Assembly (NCBI GenBank): GCA_003118195.1
Contig: BEXV01003748.1
Span: 14,428 to 30,975 of the forward strand
Reading direction: 5' to 3'
Length of the DNA: 16,548 nucleotides
Source of the DNA: Hemicentrotus pulcherrimus
Lineage: Eukaryota; Echinodermata; Echinoidea; Camarodonta; Strongylocentrotidae
Below the pieces are notes generated by a model. That model did not search any database and was not told the origin of the DNA. It saw only the letters and a list, made by a program, of their open reading frames with translations. The translations under genes were made by a program, and so were the position numbers. Positions within the stretch are counted from its first letter, which is position 1, and each line of letters starts with the position of its first letter. This document shows, one piece after another, positions 1 through 8,800 of this stretch.

Positions 1-1205
1 AAAAGATAGAGAGAAACAAGACTATATGAATAGAAGATGAAGTAAAGATGGAAAACATATTGGCCTAAATACAGAATGTTGATATGTTTCATTGTATACC
101 GTAATATGTTTAATTTTCAGATTTACTCATTTAAAACCATGGTGACATTCTTTTTGTGACATGTCATAATACAGATGTGTGGAGATAAAATGAATTTTGT
201 GTGCATTTAACCAATAAGTAATTAACTGTAGGTGATATGAGTTCCTGAGTCATAAACATGACTCATTCTATTGCTCTACCTGTACTCTGTAGACAGGCAG
301 GCTGAAGTCACTTTGATTGCAAACCAGTGACCACAAGACACAGTGATGCATGCATTAATACATCAAAATGAAAGCAATATTCAATATTAAAGTGTGGAGA
401 AAGTGCCCTAATGCAAAAGATATGACATTCATACATTATTTGAGTCGGGTGATACTACAGTATATACTGTACATGAAGGTGCAGGCATGAAGATTTTGTT
501 TTTATGTGTATGTAGATGTGCTCTAGCCTAGATTATAGCACCAACAACAACAAATTCTGGTTTGAATCATGCCATAAACCTATCTACAATGTATCTTCAA
601 TGTAAATGTCCTACCAGTAATTCATTCTTGTGAAATAATTTCTCCTGTATGTTCAAAGTATTTTCCATTAGCAAATGAGATTGATACAAGGGTAATCTAA
701 TTATAAGCAAATCCTTTTACAGTGAAATGAAGTTGTTTACAAATTTTTGGAAATCGTAAATGTACCGGTACATTGTACATTGCATATGACGCCAAACCCA
801 CAGTGATACAAGGTTTTACTCAAAAGTTATCTATGAAACTCGATTTTAAACACACCAAACACGTCCTCAATAGTTAATACACAAGATTTGCCATGGCGAC
901 CACAAAAATAGGTGTCTTCTGCATAATCTGGTCTCTAGATCCGGCTCATGATTATTTAAACATGTGTACATGTTAATCAATGAATTCTACTCTTTTTTTT
1001 CCTTCTCTTCAAGCATATTGTGTAGTTTGCACGTACATGTACATGTACAAACCCCTGTCATTCATTAGGCATAAGAGTGTCTGCACTATGAGACTATACA
1101 CATGAAGGCACTGTATGTTAGCCTCTCACAGCCAGAGACTGACATATCTTGCTAGGCTCTGCTCAAGGCTTTACTAGGTCTCAAGTCTGTGATTGCAGAC
1201 TAATA

Positions 1206-1719
1206 CTGTTTTCACACTGGCAAAATTTTGCTTAACCCCGTACTATACATTGGGTTAAGGGGGGGGTCTTAGCCCCACCTATTGTCCGGGGTTAAGCCTA
1301 TTCCACTTTCTGTTCAGACTCGTATTTACCAAAGTGGGCTAGCCCCACCTATAGTACGGGGTTAACTAACCCTGCAAAATAGCAGGGCTAACACCGCAAT
1401 TGTGGTGCTAACTCCTGCTAACCCCGCAATTGCTGTGCCAAGTAAATGAAAGAGAACAGAAACGAAAAATAGTCTGGTACTACGCAATGGAGCGTATCGC
1501 AGCTTGCCAGATGTGAAGTAAGGAGCCCACTGTCCAATCGTAACATTCATGTTATCCAGAGCTAACCAATTGCAGTGAGAACAGCATGAATTTCCGTAAT
1601 AGGCGCTAGTATGGGACTAAAAACAGCGTGTGTGAAAAGCCAAAAAAAATAGTAAGGGGTTAAGGATAGTACGGGACTAAGCAAAGTACAGGGATTAAGC
1701 AAAACCAGTGTGAAAAGAG
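1206..1719. mobile_element. MITE-like element with TA flanks and 15 bp terminal inverted repeats
   Basis: The ends are CTGTTTTCACACTGG (1206-1220) and its reverse complement with one mismatch (1705-1719), each flanked by TA (1204-1205 and 1720-1721). The similarity continues inwards: both ends then read TTTTGCTTAA-CC-GTACT, the left end after a 5 bp insertion. The interior is built of repeated GCTTAGCCCC/TAGTACGGGGTTAAG modules and small hairpins (CCCTGC/GCAGGG at 1371-1388). There is no transposase. At 514 bp this is a non-autonomous DNA element; a TA duplication would suit Tc1/mariner-like or similar families, but the superfamily is unproven. A 62-codon minus-strand open frame inside it (1362-1550) has no recognisable character. 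Confidence 0.8.
1649..1700 (+). repeat. Three tandem 17-18 bp modules inside the MITE
   Basis: Units at 1649-1665, 1666-1682 and 1683-1700 share the form A-AGTA-GGG-TAAG (ATAGTAAGGGGTTAAGG, ATAGTACGGGACTAAGC, AAAGTACAGGGATTAAGC). Inverted relatives of the same module occur at 1231-1245, 1269-1297 and 1339-1367, so the element is largely made of one short motif in both orientations. Confidence 0.75.
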
Positions 1720-2780
1720 TATGTTTATGAAGCAGGATCATAAACTAAAATTAACAAAAATTTGGGGCTGGTCATTTTGAAGTCAGTTGAGGGCACAATA
1801 TGGGAATAATGATCGCTGTAATTATAAGTTAGTGACAGGTAGGAAGAGGCTTATTTGGTTGAATCAGGATGATCAAGTGTTTATCACTGACAGCAAGATT
1901 GCCAAGGGGCAGGGCAGCCAATGAGAGTATAACTGACCCTACTAATGGCTTTAGCATATGCTAGAAGTACAGGCTGTTATACCAGAGGTTTACAATCATG
2001 TCTAGATCGGCAGCATTCGGCAGCATATTCCCCAATGCAAGTGCTATTCCCCCTCCCCTCCCCCACCCCTGCATGTTCCAGCTGACGTAATTAGAACCAC
2101 TCATGAAAAATAAATGTATTCAATGTTTTAAAAAGGAGGAAATGTAGTACATTGTATGTGCTGCATGTTTTAGGGATTGACCTTTGGATGCTATTCAACT
2201 AGTTTTGTGTAATTGAGAATCGTTGCTTTGTTTACATATTACAGCACCTCCATTTCATAGGTGAAATATAGAGATAAGCAGTGATGATGCTGAGAGTGAG
2301 AGACGATGTATTTAGCAGTATGAAGAGTCTAGTGATAATGTGAACAGTCTCTCGCACCTTCACACTACATGTAAGCCACATCATTACCTCAGCGCTGCCA
2401 GAGGGCCATGACTTCTTCAAAATACTCTTTATCTTTCCGTTTGTTACAGAAATGTGCACACGCTTGGAATAATTGACATGATTATTGACAGTATTTGCTG
2501 GAACCTTGAAGATTTTCTTTCTGCCTTAGGTCTTATGTTTAGTCTCCAATCACAGACTCTGAAAAAAGATTTAAAGAAAGGCATTACTCAGTTTGACTAA
2601 GGTTCAAGGCCGTATCATACTCCTCTTCAGAACAAGGTTTTTGATTCTTTTCCCCCGCCCCAAAAGATTGCATACTTGATCAATGAAGATTACTATAAGT
2701 ATAATAATTAAATGTGAGCCTTTGTAAGGTGATAATTTGTTGTGAAACTGTTAATCAGTGTTTTATTTTCTTTTTTGCAG

Positions 2781-2868
2781 AGTGATCCTTTATATGTCCC
2801 TGTAAAGTTCAATGATAGTGATAAAGAGAACAGCAGGAGTAGCAGTTTCAGCGAGCCAAATGATTCTT
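2781..2868 (+). CDS. SLC35F5: SLC35F5 exon a (cytosolic loop, DPLYVPVKF)
   Basis: The acceptor is a long pyrimidine tract ending TTTTTTGCAG at 2780 and the donor is GTAAGT at 2869. The exon encodes 29 residues beginning [10 protein letters not shown], followed by a Ser/Asp-rich hydrophilic stretch, and ends with one base of a split Ser codon (phase 1). DPLYVPVKF is a signature at the same place in vertebrate SLC35F5. The segment belongs to the long, presumably cytosolic loop between helices 2 and 3. The incoming phase is read as 0, but the upstream exon is not visible. An open frame continuing past 2868 is read-through into the intron and is not coding. Confidence 0.9.
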
Positions 2869-5800
2869 GTAAGTTTATCAAAATTATGAGATATTATGGA
2901 TTTTTACTGATTTGTGTTAACGATATAATCTCAGTAAGGTCTTTAGCGAGCCCACTTTATACATGTACCTCTTGTATCAGACAGAGAGTACAGTGTATGT
3001 CAAAGGGGAAATTCATTTTGTCATCGGTCTAGTTATCGGCTTAAATCCATGAAATGAATCAACATTTAAATCTTGGGTTTCCTTAATTGCTGGTGTTCAA
3101 GGAATTATTAATTATTCTTTAGCATTAATATACTTTCATTTGTTCACCCATCTTTAATTTCAGTCTTAGATTCCATCCAGACTATCCTGGCACATTTTCC
3201 TAGTGTTATTTAAAAATAATAGTGATTTAAAAAAAAAAATATATATACATGTATATATATATTATGTACATGTACATTGTATAACCCATTCTGTTCAGAG
3301 AAAGTCTACAAATTTACATTGAATCCATATTTTCTGAATGTTAAACCTTCCAGTACGTGTACTATTCGAAAATGGAGAATTGATTCAAATTCTAAACTCA
3401 TCACCTACAGTGTTCATGTAGGTAAAAGCAAGGTGTGAGGTGTTCCAACTGAAACAATTATCTTTTAAATGGATTTTGAAATGATGTATTTCTTTCCCTT
3501 TGCAGCTACATTAAATGCAAGAGTTCGATTCAGTAATTTGATGGAAGTCAGACACTTGTCAGGTTAGCATTCTTATTATGAATATCTCTGAAATGTTTGC
3601 ATAATATGGATTCTGGTCATTGTTTGAGGAACATGTGTTACCATTTCTGTTAGTTTTAAGATTCTTTCAGTTTGATTTATTCAAAGCAAAAGATATGTTC
3701 AGCATTTTAAACCTGTGTAAATGAAAGCATCTTTACTCGGAGCTTTTATAAGCAAAAGTTCTGTTTTCATTGACTGTACAATGTGTTTGATTGACAGTGT
3801 ATGTTGGATCCACAGGCAGAAAGCTATTTGCACAAGCACAAAATAATTAGATGTGGAGGGTGATCAAATATAGTCAGTGGAAAAGGGAATGTTGATTTGT
3901 CATGATGATCCTCTCAAGTGAATTTTGCATGCCTAGTGAATATGTCAACAATGAAACATTAAAGATGTGATTGTATTGCTTGAATAAGTTTATTGCAGCT
4001 GAGCTCAGCCTTAAAACAAAAAAATCAAACATGGATGATTTCATTCACTGATTTGATTGCTGCAGATAGTAGAATAGAATATAGATGATCTTGTAGAGGA
4101 GCCGTTAGTGCAAGTGTTGTGCATTAATGTGTGGTCTTTGATTGTCTTTGATTGTCCATTGCAGACAATGTAGCAGATGAAGCGATGATGGCAAGGTTAT
4201 CTTACAATGCTACAGAGAGGGCCAAGGAAAACCTTCAACAAGCCAACAAATTCACCATTCCTCAAGTTGCAAAAATTAGCTTCATGTTTTGTTTAGTGGT
4301 AAGCTCAGTTTAGGTTCTATTACCTACAAACACACACATAGAAATATATTGTATTGACGTGCTTCTTTTATAGTGTTTGTCAAAGTAAGGTTTAGCACTA
4401 CTTTGATTACCAGAAAGGGTTATCTGTCACAAATTTGTGAAATAGTATCTTGGAAACTTTAGTAATTGAACATGTAAGAGGCTGTGCTTCTATTTGGAAC
4501 TGACTCATTTGCAGGTCTTTCTAAGGCAAGTTATCTTGCAGGACAAAGTTCCTTCCGTTTCCAGTCCACATACTTGTTCAGCCTAAATTTCCATATTCTG
4601 AATGTGCTGTGGTCCCATGACCCTAAGGCCGAATTCACAAAGGAGGTTTACATTTAACCCATGCTTTAAAAATTAGCGCAAAATAAGCGTACCTTGGCTT
4701 TTGCCTCTAATATAGGACCTCTTGACTGTTTTGCGCTAATTTTAAACCATGGGTTATGTAAATGAAGGTTTAAACCATGGGTTAAATGTAAACCTCCTTT
4801 GTGAATTAGGGCCTAAGAGTTTGGAGGTTACTTGTCCCAATGGATTGTTTTTTGAAGCAGAATAAGATACAGGTGTAACAGTATACAAGGTTATGATGTT
4901 AGATTTTAGATTACATATTATGATTTTTACTCTTGGGACATTTCACTTAATTGAGAGTATAGGCTTGAATTATGAATTAACCATATCTTGAAATAATATT
5001 GCATGCGCTTCTCATTTTCTGCCCAGGAACTTACGAACCCCATAGTGTAGGAAAGTTTTTACAAAAATTAAACAAATGTTTGATTTGCCAAGTCTTATTT
5101 GTCATGTTACTGCCATGTCCTTTTAAAATATATAATTTTCTGTCTGTTTTTCAGTGGTTCCTTGCCAATTTTTCTTATCAAGAGGCATTGGATGATTCCC
5201 AGATGGCTATTGTCAACACCCTCTCATCAACATCAGGTATGTACTGAGATAAAAACACTCTGTAGATTGAGTGGAACATCAATAACAAATAATGTGCTGA
5301 ATCAAATTGTTGAGTTAATCATTCTGTCAACGGCACCATCATTTAATCAATCAATCATGTATCAGTACAGACCTTATTATAATCTCTAATTCATTTGTGT
5401 AACCCAATTATTGCCTCTTTTTAATTTAGTTTGCCAAAACAGCAGTCTAAATATTTAAGTACAAGATAATTCAAGTATTTTTATTGTTGAAATAAAGTCA
5501 AGGAGAAGTAAAGAGGTAATTAAAAAAAAGAATACGAAATAATGTATTATCATAATTATAGCCATTTCTAATGAAAGCAGAAATCTTATCAGTCTTTATG
5601 TTAGTGTTACTATGACAATATTATTTCAGCACTTGGTTTAATGATATTCCTTGAGGTATGATTGGACATTCCTCTTCATTCATCTTTTCTTTCTCTTAAA
5701 TCCCTATCTCTCATTGCATTAGGTTTATTCACAATTATTCTAGCAGCATTGTTTCCTAGTTCACAAGGCGACAAATTCACACTCACAAAATTATTTGCAG

Positions 5801-8800
5801 TTCTCATAAGGTAAGTTGGTACTGAATGAGCAACATACCAACATTAATATATTCTCTAGATTATGGATACGTACATGTATGCATAGAAGATAAGTGTGCA
5901 TTAAATGTGCACTAAATTGTCTTGAACTGAGTACTTGTACATATGCAGCAACAAGTTCATCATGATGTATGTAAAAACATATACTGGTACCTTCCTGGTA
6001 ATCATCATTTTATGAAAAATGACAATGATATGGTTTCTTGATGTTCTAGGCAATAATCTATTTGTTACTTGAAGATTTGTCCCATTGACAATGATTTGTG
6101 GTGTGTATTCTTGTAACTTTCAGATATTGCATCAAACTGAATATATCACAATTGTACATACAAAGCTTGAACAAATGTTCTATTTCATCAATGAAATCAC
6201 ATCTCTCTTATTTTCTTGCAGTGTTGGAGGCATATTTACAGTCAGCTACTCTGATAGAACTAAAGATAACCAGTTTAAGCTTGGTTCACTCTGGGCTATA
6301 GCAGGTGCTTTCTTCTATGCAGTTTACCTCGTTGCTCTCAAACGAAAAGTGGATAACGAGGACAAGATTGATATTCCTATGTTCTTTGGTAAGTTCCTGC
6401 ATCATTTTGTTTAAATACAAAGCATAATACTCCTTATAAATATTATTTTCCTACTGTTAAAATATAGGTCGCATAGCATTCACATTCAATAAATGTTTCA
6501 TGTTTTATAGACCAGTCTCAAGAGCTGTCTATATCGCTTATTGGTCCAGAATTTAATGTTATTAGCCAATGTTGAACCACCTTTTTAGGATTAAAGAAAT
6601 AAAATATTCTAGCTAATATATGTAATTTGTTTGTTTTAAAAAGTGAACTATGTTCACAAGTTTTTACCATGATTAGCTCATTAATTTGTTTCCTTTTATT
6701 TTTCTTTTTCAGGTTTTGTTGGTCTTTTTAATTTCCTAATGATCTGGCCCGGGATAGTGATCCTACATTACACCAACATAGAGCCGTTCCAACTTCCGAA
6801 ATCCAACGTTTGGATCTACCTTGCTGTAAATGGTATCGTGGGAACAGTGCTCTCTGAGTTTCTCTGGCTCTGGTAAGTCATATTGAATGGTAATGTAGTA
6901 AAGTTAGAGTAGATATCCTGTTGAGTTTGGTTTTACATTTTGAAGAAAACGTTAATAATTTGGTAAAATGTGTGATCTGTACTTGGTACATACATGTACA
7001 AGTCACTGTTTGCCTCTGTAGTGTGATTGTTAAGTTCCTTCAGACTACAGTAAGATGAAACCAATCCATATTAGCACAATAACAGTTCTTTTACCCACAG
7101 TACATGAATGATGGGAATGTAGTTAGACCCTGCAATGGTAGATAAAGTCTTGTAACTACAATCAGCTCAACATCAGGGCTATATATTTGTACTGTGTGCA
7201 TGTGTCATATTGCTTTCTTTTTTTTTATTTAAAGAGGCAATTGTTGTGAAGGAACTCGGAATTTAGAAGCATATTTTTGTTGAAGCTAAGCTTGAGCAAG
7301 TTGAATGGATGAAGATCTTGTGAAATATTGACATTTTTCTGTTGAGCTCCTTGTGTTTATCCTCTTCTTGCCGAATGACTGGATAAGTTTAAATGTGAAT
7401 ATGATGAAAGCTCTTTTAATGTGATAGCAAGAGGGAAAAAAATATAGAATACAATATATATCCCAAGTGAAAAAGTGAGTAATTGCCAAACTGTCTCATT
7501 TGTCTTGTGTGATATTCGTATCTATAGCTTCAAAGGATATAAAATGGGTTGCAAAATTTCAGGATATTGTTTTCAATTACTACCTCAAGTTTATTGGATA
7601 GCGACATGGTTCTGTGTTGTCATGGTATCTGTGAATATTTGCATTTGCTTCCCAGGTACCATTGACTATGTGTTGTGTATTCAACTATACTAGGGACAAC
7701 CTGTGGTGAGACAGAGAATGTAGGTGTGATAGGCCATTGCATTGTTTCTGGGGATTAGGGCTACTTCATTCTGGGCTGGAACAATAGATGGCTAACATCA
7801 GAAGGGAGGTCTTATATTTTCTTGATCAGTAGTATAGTCCTATTGTTCCTGAAGTACCCCAGTGACTTCCAGGTAACAGGGGCACTGAACTATTTAAAGG
7901 CAAGTCCAACCTGATAACTAGTTGGTTTTAATGAAAGCAGGAAAATAACAAGAAAAGAAGAAAAAAAATGATCAGTGACATTTTATGAAAGTCAAAGAGG
8001 CTTTAACAAGTTTGGAAATTTTTAATGCATATTTCATCAATGTCAAAATGGCAGCTCTATGATTTCACTTGCATATAGTGCCCCTTTTGTTTTGTTTGAG
8101 AGTATTTATAGCAGAATAGGTTTTTCTTTCATATGAAGCAATAGATTGCTTTAATCATGAGAATGTGTTAAACATGCTTTCAACAATGTAATGAGGGCAC
8201 AGGCATGAAACATTTTTTGAAGCCGGAAAAATGTTTTACCAATCAAATAGAGGGCTACTCACAAGTTGAATTATAGTACAAAAGCATCAGATTTCATTTG
8301 ATTTACCACAACTTTAAAACTTTAAAATTGATTTTCATCAAACATTCAGTCCTGTGTTTCCTTCGCTTTCTGCTTTCATTAAATCAACATTATGCTAAGA
8401 TGGATTCCTCCTTTAAATTACCTAACCCATTCAATTCCCATACTCAACTCACTAATTGTTTTCATTTTGTTTGTTTGACAGGGGATGTTTCTTGACGTCA
8501 TCACTGATTGCAACTCTCTCTCTCAGTCTCACCATCCCAATTTCAATCCTAGTAGATATCTATTATAATAATGTAAGTCAAGTTCAATGTTTGCGTAGTG
8601 TGTTATAAATGTACCCATTCAGATTTACGTATCCGTGCACAGGGAAATGAGATTTTCTTCTCTGGTGATCACACAAGTTTTACTGAGCATTGATTGCATG
8701 GTTGTCCTCAGTGGGTTCGTGAAATACTGTAGCTTTTAAATGTAAACAAGCAGTTTAGTGCAAATACACATGTATTTTAAATTGCTCGAAATATTAGGCA

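Larger units (their letters stand above)
1..2780 (+). other. Partial upstream SLC35F5 intron or 5' flank
   Basis: No exon encoding the expected N-terminal helices was found on the + strand here, so most or all of this stretch is probably intron. Apart from the MITE at 1206-1719 it is AT-rich unique-looking sequence with short palindromes: an 8 bp inverted pair of TGAGTCAT/ATGACTCA (246-265), a 16 bp palindrome centred on ACCGGT (759-774), GTACATGTACATGTAC near 1034-1048, and a C/T-rich tract at 2048-2070. I could have missed a short, divergent exon. Confidence 0.5.

Noticed and set aside
1362..1550. 62-codon minus-strand open frame with a hydrophobic C-terminal part
   Set aside because: It lies wholly inside the inverted-repeat element, overlaps its hairpins, and shows no family motif.
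2232..2459. 75-codon minus-strand open frame considered as an exon or retroelement fragment
   Set aside because: No recognisable domain motifs, no splice sites matching a known family, and nothing similar adjoining it.
2459..2581. Possible upstream SLC35F5 exon between AG and GT-like sites
   Set aside because: The translation has stops and does not resemble the helix 1-2 region expected before DPLYVPVKF.
4999..5389. Two overlapping 82- and 96-codon open frames
   Set aside because: They are exon d (5155-5236) extended into introns, plus its shadow in another frame.
8493..8500. CRE-like TGACGTCA
   Set aside because: It lies within conserved coding sequence of exon h (Leu-Thr-Ser), so its presence is explained by the protein.
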